Source of the DNA: CAZJHX01 sp964545715
GTDB taxonomy: Bacteria > Myxococcota_A > UBA9042 > GCA-2863065
Direction of reading: 5' to 3'
Assembly (NCBI GenBank): GCA_964545715.1
Contig: CAZJHX010000003.1
Coordinates: 62,001-126,000, forward strand
DNA length: 64,000 bases
The position numbers and the translations under genes are program-made. Shown piece after piece: positions 8,739 to 19,095 of this stretch (position 1 is the stretch's first letter; every line of letters begins with the position of its first letter). The notes beneath the pieces are model-generated. The model was not told where the DNA came from and made no database searches. It saw only the letters and a program-made list of their open reading frames with translations.

Positions 8739-10250
8739 ATGTCACCCGCCATCCTTCTCGCTGAAGTCGCGGTCTTCACGTTGTTCTTGTGCGCCGTGCA
8801 CGCGCTGAAGCCACGACTCGGCCTGGCGCCGCTCTACGCGTTGATCGGCGTGGTGCTGGCGTTTTCCTTCCTGGTGGCCAACAAGCACGACGGCCAATGG
8901 CGCCTCTCGACGGCGGTGTATTACTCCTCTCCCGCCAACGTCGCCTCGGTCATCTTCCACCCGCTGCTGCACGCGTCGATGGTGCTGGTCTACGTGCTGG
9001 AAGGCACCAAGGCCGCCCGCCGGCTGGCTGCCGCGGTGGTCCTCATGTACGTCTTTCACTTTCTGGTCCAGCTCGCGCTGTACAGCCACGCATCCCATCC
9101 GCCGGCGGGTATGCCCGTCCTCACCGACAGCCCGCTGGTGGCTTACACGCTGGCCAACCGCCCGGCCTCGGTGCTGGCGTTCATCCTGGACGTGGTCGTC
9201 ATCCTGGTCAGCTACCAGTACCTCGTGAACCACCTGCGCAACGTGCCGCTCGCGATCCCGGTCTTCACGGCTTTGGTGCTGACCATGGTGCTTGACGGCA
9301 TCATCTACAACACGCTGCGTGGGCGCGCGTTCGGCGACCTGTGGATCCTGCAGAAGCTGCAGGTGGGCATCGCCGCCGGCCTGCCGCTGTCCGCGTATCT
9401 GAGCTGGCAGCTGAGCCAGCATAAGGACGAGATTCGCCACGGCATTTTGCGTCGCGATCCATTAGGCATCCTCAAGCGCCAGGTGCGCGAGATCCAGGCG
9501 GAGCTGACGGCGCAGCGCGAGAAGCTGCAGCAGCTGAAGAACACCTTTGGCCGATACGTCAGCAACGAGGTGGTCCAGGCGCTTCTGGAGGACCCCCGCA
9601 AGCTCGAGCTCGGTGGAGAGCTGCGCCATGTGACGATTCTCTTTGCGGATATCCGCGGCTACTCCACACTGGCCGAGGCGCTGGCACCCACCGAGGTGAT
9701 CGGGCTGCTGAACGACTATTTCAAAGGGGTCACGCGCGTCATCCTTGAGAACAAGGGCATGATCAACGAGTTTGAGGGCGACGCCGTTCTCGCCGTCTTC
9801 GGCGCCCCGCTGGAGCTCGAGAACCACGCGGAGCTTGCGGTGAACTCAGCCCTGGGCATGCTGGACGCGGTGCGGGACCTCAACGCCGTCTGGGAGGACG
9901 ACGGCACGGCCGCTCGCTGGCGCGGCGCAGGCGTGGACGGGCTGGCCATCCGCATCGGCATCCACACCGGCGAGGTGGTAGCCGGCAATATCGGCAGTGA
10001 GGCGCGCACCAAGTACGCGGTGATCGGGGACACGGTAAACACGGCGTCGCGCGTGGAAGGTCTCAACAAGACACTGCAAACCAGCGTGCTGCTGACGTCC
10101 ACAACACGGGCCGCGGTCCTGGCGCGGAGCACCGTGGTACCCCCGCTGGTTGACATGGGCTCGCACGTGGTAAAGGGTCGAACAGAGCCAGTGCGGGTGT
10201 TCACAATAGAAAACGCCTATCCAAGCGGGAGCAATGAAGCGACTGCGTGA
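8739..10250 (+). CDS. Membrane-bound class III adenylate/guanylate cyclase
   Basis: The protein has 503 residues. About seven hydrophobic segments fill residues 1-225, a helical linker follows (EIQAELTAQREKLQQLKNTFGRYVS, about 251-274), and the catalytic domain spans about 295-490. The metal-binding aspartates are present (D304 in FADIRGYST, D348 in EFEGDAV), as are the transition-state Asn and Arg (IGDTVNTASRVEG). The purine-specifying positions are odd: E344 where adenylate cyclases have Lys, and Ala (in KYAVIGD) where they have Asp or Thr and guanylate cyclases have Cys. Substrate choice is therefore unclear. It starts a plus-strand run with VanZ-like, pssA and hutU genes; its end overlaps the VanZ-like gene by 17 bases. 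Confidence 0.9.
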   Translation: MSPAILLAEVAVFTLFLCAVHALKPRLGLAPLYALIGVVLAFSFLVANKHDGQWRLSTAVYYSSPANVASVIFHPLLHASMVLVYVLEGTKAARRLAAAVVLMYVFHFLVQLALYSHASHPPAGMPVLTDSPLVAYTLANRPASVLAFILDVVVILVSYQYLVNHLRNVPLAIPVFTALVLTMVLDGIIYNTLRGRAFGDLWILQKLQVGIAAGLPLSAYLSWQLSQHKDEIRHGILRRDPLGILKRQVREIQAELTAQREKLQQLKNTFGRYVSNEVVQALLEDPRKLELGGELRHVTILFADIRGYSTLAEALAPTEVIGLLNDYFKGVTRVILENKGMINEFEGDAVLAVFGAPLELENHAELAVNSALGMLDAVRDLNAVWEDDGTAARWRGAGVDGLAIRIGIHTGEVVAGNIGSEARTKYAVIGDTVNTASRVEGLNKTLQTSVLLTSTTRAAVLARSTVVPPLVDMGSHVVKGRTEPVRVFTIENAYPSGSNEATA

Positions 10251-10584
10251 CATGCCAGACGAAGTGATTATCGGCCTGCTCCTGCTGTGGACGGCTGTTC
10301 TGCTGCAGGGCACTTTGAGCCCGATCACCGCCATCTCCGACCCACCGTTTGCCCACTTCGACAAGCTGCTGCACTTCTGCGGCTGGTTCGGCCTCGCCTG
10401 GCTGGGCAGCGCGCTGACGGACACGGTCTCGGGGCGCGCCACCGTGTGGTTCGTGGCGACTGTCTTCGGCTTCATGACGGAGGTCGGGCAGTTCGCCATC
10501 CCCAACCGCAGCTTCTCCGAGCTGGACATCCTGGCCGACTCTTTGGGCGCGGCGGTCGGCGCCGCGTTGGCGCTCCACCGTTGA
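10234..10584 (+). CDS. VanZ-like membrane protein
   Basis: This 116-residue, four-helix membrane protein carries the VanZ-like signature: DKLLHFCGWFGLAWLG near residues 43-58 and TEVGQFAIPNRSFSELDILADSLGAAVG near 81-108. The conserved HF, the E.GQ...R and the D...N/D residues match the family. VanZ itself modestly raises teicoplanin resistance by an unknown mechanism; most homologues have no known role. The start at 10234 lies inside the cyclase gene, so the two are translationally linked. It is followed 18 bases later by pssA. Confidence 0.8.
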   Translation: MKRLRDMPDEVIIGLLLLWTAVLLQGTLSPITAISDPPFAHFDKLLHFCGWFGLAWLGSALTDTVSGRATVWFVATVFGFMTEVGQFAIPNRSFSELDILADSLGAAVGAALALHR

Positions 10585-10602
10585 TCTGATAGAAGGGCGA
10601 CG

Positions 10603-11394
10603 ATGTTCTTCAAGGCCAAGGACTACGTCACCGCCGGCAACGCTGTTTGTGGCCTCGCCAGCGTCGTCTGCGTCATCCATGGCCAGCTCTATTACGCCGC
10701 GCTGCTCATCCTCGTCTCATGGATCTTCGACGCGCTGGACGGCGTGGTCGCGCGCCTGACCAACACGTTCAACAAGTTTGGCGGCGAGTTCGACAACATG
10801 TGCGACCACCTGACCTACGGCATCGCGCCGGGGTTTTTGGTGTATGGCGTGTACATGCCCTGGATGCCCGGCGACGGATTGCAGCCGATCGTACTGGCGT
10901 CCCTGGTCGCGTTTGTACTGCCCATGACGGCCACCATTCGGCACGCACGCCTGGTCGTGAAGCCGATCAAAGTCCCGGGGTTTTGGATTGGGCTTCCGCG
11001 GCCGGTCAGCGCCTTTGTGGTGGTCAGCTACTTCACGTCGTCGCTATTCAGCGAGCTGGGCGACCTGGGGTACGGCTTCGGCATCGTGCTGACCGTCGGC
11101 ATGGGCGCGGCCAACCTGGGGGCGTGGCCATATTTGAGCCACCACGGGCACGTTTGGCGACCTTTTGTCGGCCAGGTGCTCAAGCTCGTGGTGGTCAGCC
11201 TGTCAGCGCTGCTTTTGGCCGGACCGCTGGCCGGGCTGGCCGGGTTCGATCTGATACCGCCTGAGCTCTTCTTCGACTGGTTCTTCTTCCTGCTGTTCGG
11301 CTACTCGCTCTTCCAGCAGGCCGGCGTTCCGGAAGAAGAGTGGAAGAAGGTCCGAGCGGCCGTCGAAGACTGGAAGCAACAACCGGAGGCGTGA
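10603..11394 (+). CDS. pssA: CDP-diacylglycerol-serine O-phosphatidyltransferase
   Basis: A 263-residue multi-pass membrane enzyme that makes phosphatidylserine from CDP-diacylglycerol and serine, the precursor of phosphatidylethanolamine. The CDP-alcohol phosphotransferase signature is complete: D43-x2-D46-G-x2-AR-x8-G-x3-D64-x3-D68, in the segment FDALDGVVAR...GGEFDNMCD. The GIAPGFLVYG sequence after it is typical of the serine enzyme. The ATG is preceded by a GAAGGG-like ribosome site. The TGA abuts the ATG of hutU. A second serine-type enzyme, fused to an orotate phosphoribosyltransferase, lies at 35312-36619, so the two are likely paralogues with different roles or substrates. Confidence 0.9.
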   Translation: MFFKAKDYVTAGNAVCGLASVVCVIHGQLYYAALLILVSWIFDALDGVVARLTNTFNKFGGEFDNMCDHLTYGIAPGFLVYGVYMPWMPGDGLQPIVLASLVAFVLPMTATIRHARLVVKPIKVPGFWIGLPRPVSAFVVVSYFTSSLFSELGDLGYGFGIVLTVGMGAANLGAWPYLSHHGHVWRPFVGQVLKLVVVSLSALLLAGPLAGLAGFDLIPPELFFDWFFFLLFGYSLFQQAGVPEEEWKKVRAAVEDWKQQPEA

Positions 11395-13017
<1,623 letters not shown>

Positions 13018-13021
13018 CGGG

Positions 13022-14872
13022 TTACGCCGGCGGGCGCCAGGCCCTGTAGATCACAACGCAGGTGAGAAACACGCAGGCGGCGAAGACCTCGAACACCCAC
13101 GTCAGCCACATGGCGGAGCACACGTAGCCCACGGCAAAGATCAGCCCGCACGACCACAGCCGGCGCTCGACGGTCACCGTCATCGCGCCGAACGTCACCG
13201 CCAGCAACAGCGACAGGACGGCGAGGGCCTCGAAGCCGCTCCAACCCAGGAAGTAGCCGCCGGCGGGCAGGACCAGCATGCCGGCGGTCATCACTGCTTC
13301 GACGGCCACGATCTGCCGATTGACGAGCGTCTCGGTCAGCGAGTCCCTGGCCCAGATCCAGAACACGCCCGCGAAGAGGACGTACATGAGGGCGTGCACG
13401 ACATACACGCCGAGATGGAACTCGGTGAGGAGCCCCATGCGCACGCCCTGTCCGGCGAGCAACGGCAAGCTGGTGAAGATGGCGCCCACCATCAACGCCC
13501 CCACCACGCGCGTTCGGCGTCCGACGTTGAGGTCCAGGTCGTGGTCCAGGGTCTCGAGGCGCGCGATGCGCTCGAGCTCGGACCGCAACAGCTCCGCGAG
13601 GTTCGGCGGCGGCTGCTCCAGCTCCGCGAGAACAGTGGCCGCCGCGCCCGGGTTGCCGAGCCCGAGCTCAAATCGTGCGAGGGCGACTCGGGCCTCCCGC
13701 GCACCGGCCAGCGCGTCGGGGTTCTCCGGCCACTCGCTCAGCGCCTGCTCGCAGCCGAAGCGGCACTGGGCATATGCGGCGCGCACCTCGGCCGCGGCCT
13801 CCTCGCGAGGCTGCCGGGCGGCCTCGCGCAGCAGGGTCAGCCGCGCCCCGATACCGGCGGCCAGGGCGGTCGACGCGCGGTGGCTCTGGAATTCGAGCAG
13901 CGCGCGGCGGAAGGCCTCGGCGCCATCGTGCCGCCGCTCGGGATCGACGTGGCAGGCCCTGTTGCAGAGCGCTGCCAGCTCCGCCGGAACCCCAGGCGGG
14001 TAGTGGACGGGGTCGGACTGGTAGGCGGCCAGCAGGGTCTCCGAGATGGTCTCACCCTGGTGGCGGGTCCGCCCGGTCAGGCACTCGTGCAGCAGGGCAC
14101 CCAGCAGGTAGACGTCCGAGCGCAGCCCGATCTGAGCCCCGTCCCCCGCCGCCATCTCAGGCGCCATGTACGCCGGGGTGCCGGCTACGGTGGTGATCTC
14201 CCGGGCCAGCGGCATCACGCCGGCCAGGTCGTCCCGGACCGCGACGGACAGCCCCCAGTCCATCACATAGACCTCGCCGAACGCGCCGATCATCACGTTA
14301 TCCGGCTTGAGGTCCCGGTGGACGATGCCCTTGCTGTGTGCGAAGTGCACCGCGCGGCAGACGTCCAGCAGCACGTCGAGGTGGAAGTCCAGCGCGTCAC
14401 GACCGGGATCGGGCCGAGTCGGGTGATCCGGCTGCTCGATGTATGTCGTCCACACCGCACCGTGGATCCGCTTCATGACCAGTAGCGGGTTTCCGTCGTC
14501 GTCCTCCCCCAGCGTGTGGATGGGCACGACATTCGGGTGCTCCAGCCCGCCGGTGATCCGCGCCTCTCGCACCAACTCTCGGGCGAGGTCGGGCCGGCTC
14601 ATCTGAGGCCGCACGGTCTTGACCGCCACCTCGCGGGCCAGTGGCACCTGCACCGCCGCGCGGACCAGCCCCATGCCGCCTTGCCCAAGCGTGGCGCCAA
14701 GCTCGATCTCAGCGCGCCGGCCGGCCCCCAGGGTCACGCGCGGCAGCAGCTCTGTGGTCGTATCGGGGATGGTGCGGGGGGCGATCGTGCCGCTGGAGTC
14801 CGGCGCGAGGTCGCCGGGCGTGATCCCCCGGGCGTCCCAGAGGGTCGCCAGCTGCTCTTGATCCCTATCCAC
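13022..14872 (-). CDS. Hanks-type Ser/Thr protein kinase with C-terminal membrane region
   Basis: The product has 616 residues. The kinase domain spans about 56-335 with GQGGMG (63-68), the ATP Lys (K85 in AVKTV), HRDLKPDN (185-192) and GTPAYMAPE (231-239). The metal-binding motif is DWG (205-207) instead of DFG, a variant known in myxobacterial kinases. Residues about 340-460 look like TPR/helical repeats and are followed by about six membrane segments to the C-terminus, so the kinase would face the cytoplasm from an N-terminal position. The GTG start at 14870-14872 has AAGG four bases upstream. It is convergent with hutU and divergent from the caspase-like gene. Its targets are unknown. Confidence 0.9.
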   Translation of the reverse strand: MDRDQEQLATLWDARGITPGDLAPDSSGTIAPRTIPDTTTELLPRVTLGAGRRAEIELGATLGQGGMGLVRAAVQVPLAREVAVKTVRPQMSRPDLARELVREARITGGLEHPNVVPIHTLGEDDDGNPLLVMKRIHGAVWTTYIEQPDHPTRPDPGRDALDFHLDVLLDVCRAVHFAHSKGIVHRDLKPDNVMIGAFGEVYVMDWGLSVAVRDDLAGVMPLAREITTVAGTPAYMAPEMAAGDGAQIGLRSDVYLLGALLHECLTGRTRHQGETISETLLAAYQSDPVHYPPGVPAELAALCNRACHVDPERRHDGAEAFRRALLEFQSHRASTALAAGIGARLTLLREAARQPREEAAAEVRAAYAQCRFGCEQALSEWPENPDALAGAREARVALARFELGLGNPGAAATVLAELEQPPPNLAELLRSELERIARLETLDHDLDLNVGRRTRVVGALMVGAIFTSLPLLAGQGVRMGLLTEFHLGVYVVHALMYVLFAGVFWIWARDSLTETLVNRQIVAVEAVMTAGMLVLPAGGYFLGWSGFEALAVLSLLLAVTFGAMTVTVERRLWSCGLIFAVGYVCSAMWLTWVFEVFAACVFLTCVVIYRAWRPPA

Positions 14873-15135
14873 AGCACCTTGGTGCCTACGACGCCGGACG
14901 CGGATCCGTCAACAGGCCACGGTGACTTGGGCTGCGGCGCGTCAGGGTGCCGGCGACCAGCAGTCCCTGGTGACTCGAGACCCCTGAGGTGCGACGACAC
15001 CAGGCTGGAACGGGTCACACCCCGCCCAAACGGCGCATTGCGGACCATAACGGACTGTGAGCGCGGCCGGAACGACTCTTGCAGCCCAAAGCCCCGTTGA
15101 TGTAACGCAAGGATTCAGCAACCGTCGGAGCGCCC
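14873..15135. other. Intergenic region between divergent kinase and caspase-like genes
   Basis: This 263-base stretch is the longest gap without a gene. It holds a possible sigma-54 promoter (15068-15083) for the plus-strand gene and a GGAG ribosome site before the ATG at 15136. I see no tRNA, repeat or credible small reading frame in it. Confidence 0.5.
15068..15083 (+). promoter_or_regulatory. Possible sigma-54 (-24/-12) promoter
   Basis: The sequence CGGAACGACTCTTGCA aligns with the sigma-54 consensus TGGCACG-N4-TTGCA at 14 of 16 positions counting the four free ones, with the essential GG and GC elements correctly spaced. The ATG of the caspase-like gene is 52 bases downstream. No matching activator-binding repeats were identified. 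Confidence 0.35.
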
Positions 15136-15894
15136 ATGTATACACCCACTGCTCTTCACACCAGCTCCTCCGCTGGCGGCGCTGCCGCCGTCGATGCGGC
15201 CGGACCACGTACCCAGCTACGCCAGAGCTTGCGCTCGATGAGCTATTCGCAGGGGCAGGAGGCACTGCAAGCCAAGCGCTCACCCGAGGGCGAGGCGCCC
15301 AAGAACAAGGCCAACAAGCCTTACACGGCGGTCCAAAACGGTACGCGCACCGTCCTGAATCCGGCCAAGCCCAACGGAAAGACGCTCTACTTCTTCTATG
15401 GCTACGATGGCTCCAAGAGCGAGCAGAAAGACATGAAGGCCGAAGCCGCCTACCTCGAGGACGATGTGAAGGCGGCCGCCGCTCGCGGCTTCAAGGTCGT
15501 CTACGACAAGGCGGGCACCATGGCCGACTTCCTGTCCGCGCTGTATGACGGTACGTGCTACGGCATCTACTGGAGCGCGCACGGCGACGGCAAGGGCGGC
15601 ATCTGGACGTCCGACGGCAAGGTTGTCAAGCCGGCGGACGTGGACAAGAGCCGGGTCAGCAAGAAGATCCAGTACCTGATCCTGGCGACCTGCGGCAGCG
15701 GCAAGGCCGCGACCGAGTGGAAGAAGGCGGTGGGAAGCGGGTGTCAATTCGAGGGCTGGGTCAACAGCACGTACAAGAGCGAGACCATTGACTTCACGTC
15801 CAAGTCGATGCTGGATTCCTGGTCGTCGCACAAGGGGATGACCCCGGGCAAGGAGCTCGATGATTACGTCAACGACGCAGCGAAGGCGCGGTAG
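15136..15894 (+). CDS. Caspase-like (C11/C14-fold) putative cysteine protease
   Basis: The protein has 252 residues and no signal peptide. The core has the caspase-hemoglobinase order: strand KTLYFFYGYDGSKSEQ (about 82-97), YGIYWSAHGDGKGGIW with candidate catalytic His149, and IQYLILATCGSGK with candidate nucleophile Cys186. The closest families by eye are clostripain-like C11 or gingipain/caspase-like peptidases. The first 75 residues are low in structure and contain LRSMSYSQGQEALQ, a YxxGxxxL element reminiscent of short motifs near the N-terminus of myxobacterial toxin and contractile-injection cargo proteins. It overlaps the downstream lipoprotein gene by 35 bases. The fold call is moderate, and activity has not been shown. 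Confidence 0.55.
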   Translation: MYTPTALHTSSSAGGAAAVDAAGPRTQLRQSLRSMSYSQGQEALQAKRSPEGEAPKNKANKPYTAVQNGTRTVLNPAKPNGKTLYFFYGYDGSKSEQKDMKAEAAYLEDDVKAAAARGFKVVYDKAGTMADFLSALYDGTCYGIYWSAHGDGKGGIWTSDGKVVKPADVDKSRVSKKIQYLILATCGSGKAATEWKKAVGSGCQFEGWVNSTYKSETIDFTSKSMLDSWSSHKGMTPGKELDDYVNDAAKAR

Positions 15895-16801
15895 TCATCT
15901 CCTGCGGCGTGGACTCGCCGCCACTCTTCTTCTCATTACCGTGTTGGGCTGCCGGGTACGACCGCAGGCCGAAGCCGGCGGCCCCACCGCGCCGCCACCA
16001 GGGAGCAAGGACGTGAAGTCACTGAGCACATGGACATTGAATCAAGTGCAGACGCCGGGAAGCCTGTTCGCCGACTCGGACGGGACAGCGTGGGCCGCCA
16101 GCGACGAGGGCCGCCTCGTGCGCTTGAGCTCGGGCGGCAAGGCCGTCTCCCAGTCGCTCAAGGCCACCTTTCGGGGAAAGACCGACGAGGCCAAGGTGCT
16201 CTTCGCGTGCCCGGGGACCGGCTCCGAGCTGTGGTTGATCGTCGAGGATGACTCGTTGACCAACCATCTCGCCAAGTGGACCCCAGGCGCCGCTGAGGTG
16301 GAGTTGGTGCAGCTGCCCAAGGAGCCCCGCAAGCTCGCGTGGGTCCCGGCACAAAGCGCGCTGTGGTACACGGCGACCGACACGACGCTCAACATTATGG
16401 CCAGAGGAGAGAGCCGCCCGGCCGACGATGAGCGGTACAGTGACGTGGCCGCCTCAGCCGACGGTCGTCACGTGGCCGGCATTCGAACCCCGTCACACGA
16501 TGTCTTTGTTCGGGAGATCAGCGCCGACGGCGCCGCCGCAGAGTGGCGGAAGGTCGGCGGAGAGATCGAGGGCGACCTGGTTGGCTTCGGCGCGGGAGGC
16601 GAGCTGGTCGTGTTGGCGGTCGGGATTTGGAAGAAAGGGGCCGAGCCGACGGACTCGACTCTGCTGGCCCTGCACCCCGACGGGCGTCGGGAGGAGCTGG
16701 CCAAAGGCAAGTTCATCACCGCGACTCTGCACGACAACCGCCTGTTGGTGGTCCGCCTCGCCGAGCGCGGGCTCAATGTCGAGTTGAGCCGGCTGCGCTG
16801 A
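15860..16801 (+). CDS. Lipoprotein, probable beta-propeller
   Basis: The product has 313 residues. The ATG at 15860 lies inside the upstream gene and has an AAGGAG ribosome site four bases before it, which decides the start. The n-region is basic (QRRRGSHLLRRG), followed by a hydrophobic stretch and the lipobox TVLGC near residue 31. The mature part has repeated WAASDEGRLVRLSSGG and VAASADGRHVAGIRT type units (about residues 68-240), suggesting a WD/SMP-30-like propeller. Overlap with the caspase-like gene suggests the two products act together, for example as an envelope-anchored partner or inhibitor. That pairing is inference. Confidence 0.6.
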   Translation: MITSTTQRRRGSHLLRRGLAATLLLITVLGCRVRPQAEAGGPTAPPPGSKDVKSLSTWTLNQVQTPGSLFADSDGTAWAASDEGRLVRLSSGGKAVSQSLKATFRGKTDEAKVLFACPGTGSELWLIVEDDSLTNHLAKWTPGAAEVELVQLPKEPRKLAWVPAQSALWYTATDTTLNIMARGESRPADDERYSDVAASADGRHVAGIRTPSHDVFVREISADGAAAEWRKVGGEIEGDLVGFGAGGELVVLAVGIWKKGAEPTDSTLLALHPDGRREELAKGKFITATLHDNRLLVVRLAERGLNVELSRLR

Positions 16802-16810
16802 CTGAGGCTG

Positions 16811-17320
16811 TCAAAAGACCAGGTGAACCGCCGCGGAGGCAGTCGCCTCTCGCTCGCATGCGTCGGTAGCCGTCCACTCGAGGTCTATGGACTTGTCCCG
16901 CCACTGTGTCACGTCATGAACGAGCAGCGTGCGGATCCCGACAAACTCGGTCCGCTGTTCATCGAAGCCGGTGGGGGCGAGTCGCTCGACCGCGCCGCCG
17001 ACGACGACGTCGCCGACACGAAGCGCCACGGTGACGGGGAAGGCGGTGTCCGAGCCCTGGTTGAAGCCCGTCAGCCGAGCGCTGATCATCACGGTGTGAG
17101 CGCCGTTGTATGCCAGCGTCAACTGGAGATCACCGGCCGCAGGCAGGGCGACGAAGCCGCTCTCCAGGTTTCCCGTGCCGAGCGCCTCGACGGTCGGCTC
17201 GCCCGAGCAATCGAGCGTGGGCGCCTGCGCCGTGTCTTCGCCGCCTCCGCAGGCTGACAGGACGACGGGTGCAATGAGCCCCGCAACGGCTAAAACACCA
17301 TGCGCCAAGGTACGCATCAT
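16811..17320 (-). CDS. Lipoprotein of unknown function
   Basis: A 169-residue protein with a clear lipoprotein signal (VVLSACGGG, lipobox Cys at residue 24) and a beta-rich domain that follows. Two ATG codons stand in tandem (17315-17320) behind a GGAGG ribosome site seven bases upstream of the first. Cys is present in LDCSGEP and TDACERE, which may form one disulfide. I recognise no family. It converges with the upstream lipoprotein gene, nine bases apart. Confidence 0.6.
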   Translation of the reverse strand: MMRTLAHGVLAVAGLIAPVVLSACGGGEDTAQAPTLDCSGEPTVEALGTGNLESGFVALPAAGDLQLTLAYNGAHTVMISARLTGFNQGSDTAFPVTVALRVGDVVVGGAVERLAPTGFDEQRTEFVGIRTLLVHDVTQWRDKSIDLEWTATDACEREATASAAVHLVF

Positions 17321-17431
17321 GACGGGTCCTCCGTGGGGCGGCTCATCCCCACAACGCCCCCCATCCTACCCGTTGCTGCGCGCAGGGCATCGGCCGTTGA
17401 CCAGCCAGTTGCCCGAGAGGTTGCGACCGCC

Positions 17432-18976
17432 TCAGTTCCGCAGCATGAATCGGCGGATCTTGCCGGTGGCCGTCTTGGGCAGCTCATCGACGAAATGGAA
17501 CCAGCGGGGGTATTTGTAGGGTGCCAGGCCCGCCTTGCAGTGGTGGAGCAGCTCCTCAGCCAGCGCCGGGGACCCCTCCGCCGAGTCGGCAGTCACGACC
17601 CAGGCCTCCGGCTTGATCAGATCGTGGTCATCACGGCGGCCCACGACGGCGACCTCCAGCACCTTCGCGTGGGAGATCAGCTGCGATTCGATCTCAAACG
17701 GGGAGCACCAGATCCCGCCCACCTTGAGCATGTCGTCGTTGCGGCCGCAGTAGACATACGCGCCGCCGTCTCCCTCTCGATACGTGTCGCCGGTGTCTAT
17801 CCAGCCGTCCTGTATGATCGCCGCCGTCCTCTCGGGCTGATCGTGGTAACGGATGCACAGGGACTGGCCTGCCATGAGCAGCCGGCCGCTCTCACCCGGG
17901 CCCACGTCCATGCCCTCCTCGTCGACGATGCGGGCCCGATAGCCCGGCACAGTACGGCCGCTGGAGCCGGGGGTGACGTCGCCCTCCCGATTGGACAGAA
18001 AGATGTGCAGCAGCTCCGTGGAGCCGATGCCGTCCAGGATCTCCAGGCCCGTCCGCTCCAACCAGCGAAAGTAGAGAGCGGCCGGCAGGGCCTCACCGGC
18101 CGACACGCACAGGCGCAGAGACGAGAGGTCGGGCTCGACCTCGGCCACCACCCCAAGCTGGGCGGCATAGAGCGTTGGCACGCCGAAGTACACGGTGGCC
18201 TTGTGACGCGCGATGACATCGAAGGTGGCTGCCGGCGTCGGCCGTCCCTCAAACAACACTGTGGTCGCTCCCACCCACAGCGGAAACGTCATGGCGTTGC
18301 CCATGCCGTACGCAAAAAAGAGCTTGGCCGCCGAGAAGCAGACGTCGTCCTCGACCAGGCCCAGGGTTTCTACTCCGTATCGCTGGCTCGTGACGGCCAT
18401 GGCGCGATGCGCGTGCACGGCAGCCTTGGGCCGACCCGTGGAGCCCGACGAGTAGAGCCAGAAGCAGTCGTCGTCCTGGTCCGCCGGCGTGCTCTCGAGC
18501 TGGGCGGAAGCGGCCTCCATCAGCTCGTGAAGTTGGATCGGCACACTGTCGCCGGACCCGGGTGGCCCACCGACGAGCACCCGGTGGGCGGGGCCGGACG
18601 CGGCCTGCTCAAGTGCGGGCTCGATCTCGGCGCTGTACTGAGGTGACCAGGCGATCGCGGCGCATCGGGAGTCCTCGACCATGTATCGATAGTCGCCGGC
18701 GCGAAGAAGGGTGTTTACGGGCACGGGGATCAGCCCCGCCTTGATGCTGCCCCAGAACAGGTAGAAGAACTCCGGGCAGTCCTTGACCACCAGGAGTATG
18801 CGCTCGCCCGGCGCGAGGCCCAGCGCGCGTAGTGCGTTGCCGCAGCGGTTGACCCGCTCGGCCAGCTGGCCATAGGTGACCGCCTGGTCGCCTGCAAGGA
18901 TGGCGACCTTGTCGGTCCGCCCTTCTGCCAGATGACGGTCGATGAACTGTCTCACCACGTCCAGGTTTGCGTGCAT
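17432..18976 (-). CDS. Benzoate-CoA ligase-like AMP-forming enzyme
   Basis: A 514-residue ANL-superfamily ligase that activates a carboxylate to its CoA thioester through an acyl-adenylate. Motifs present are the P-loop YSSGSTGRPKAAVH (about 174-187), KLFFAYGMGNAMTFPL, GVPTLYAAQL, GIGSTELLHIFLSN (A5), DGWIDTGDTY (A7) and the C-terminal catalytic KTATGKIRRF (A10) with its Lys. The FFAYGMGNA and GSTELLHIF combination is characteristic of the benzoate-CoA ligase subfamily rather than medium-chain ligases. No aromatic-degradation genes are adjacent, so the true substrate could be another aryl or short acid. AGAGG lies three bases before the ATG. Confidence 0.8.
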   Translation of the reverse strand: MHANLDVVRQFIDRHLAEGRTDKVAILAGDQAVTYGQLAERVNRCGNALRALGLAPGERILLVVKDCPEFFYLFWGSIKAGLIPVPVNTLLRAGDYRYMVEDSRCAAIAWSPQYSAEIEPALEQAASGPAHRVLVGGPPGSGDSVPIQLHELMEAASAQLESTPADQDDDCFWLYSSGSTGRPKAAVHAHRAMAVTSQRYGVETLGLVEDDVCFSAAKLFFAYGMGNAMTFPLWVGATTVLFEGRPTPAATFDVIARHKATVYFGVPTLYAAQLGVVAEVEPDLSSLRLCVSAGEALPAALYFRWLERTGLEILDGIGSTELLHIFLSNREGDVTPGSSGRTVPGYRARIVDEEGMDVGPGESGRLLMAGQSLCIRYHDQPERTAAIIQDGWIDTGDTYREGDGGAYVYCGRNDDMLKVGGIWCSPFEIESQLISHAKVLEVAVVGRRDDHDLIKPEAWVVTADSAEGSPALAEELLHHCKAGLAPYKYPRWFHFVDELPKTATGKIRRFMLRN

Positions 18977-19000
18977 CCGCCTCTCCGCTTGTCCGATGAC

Positions 19001-19032
19001 CTCAGCGTCTCAGCGTCTCAGCGTCTCAGCGA
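19001..19032. repeat. Short tandem repeat, four copies of an 8-mer
   Basis: CTCAGCGT is repeated four times in a row, the last copy ending in A. It lies in the 119-base gap upstream of the benzoate-CoA ligase-like gene and downstream of the EF-G gene. Such arrays vary in copy number by slippage. No coding role is visible. Confidence 0.85.
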
Positions 19033-19095
19033 CCCTCTTGCGATGAATCGGTCGGATGGCGGAGTCTGCGGTGGCGGCCAACCGCAGGGTAGGGC

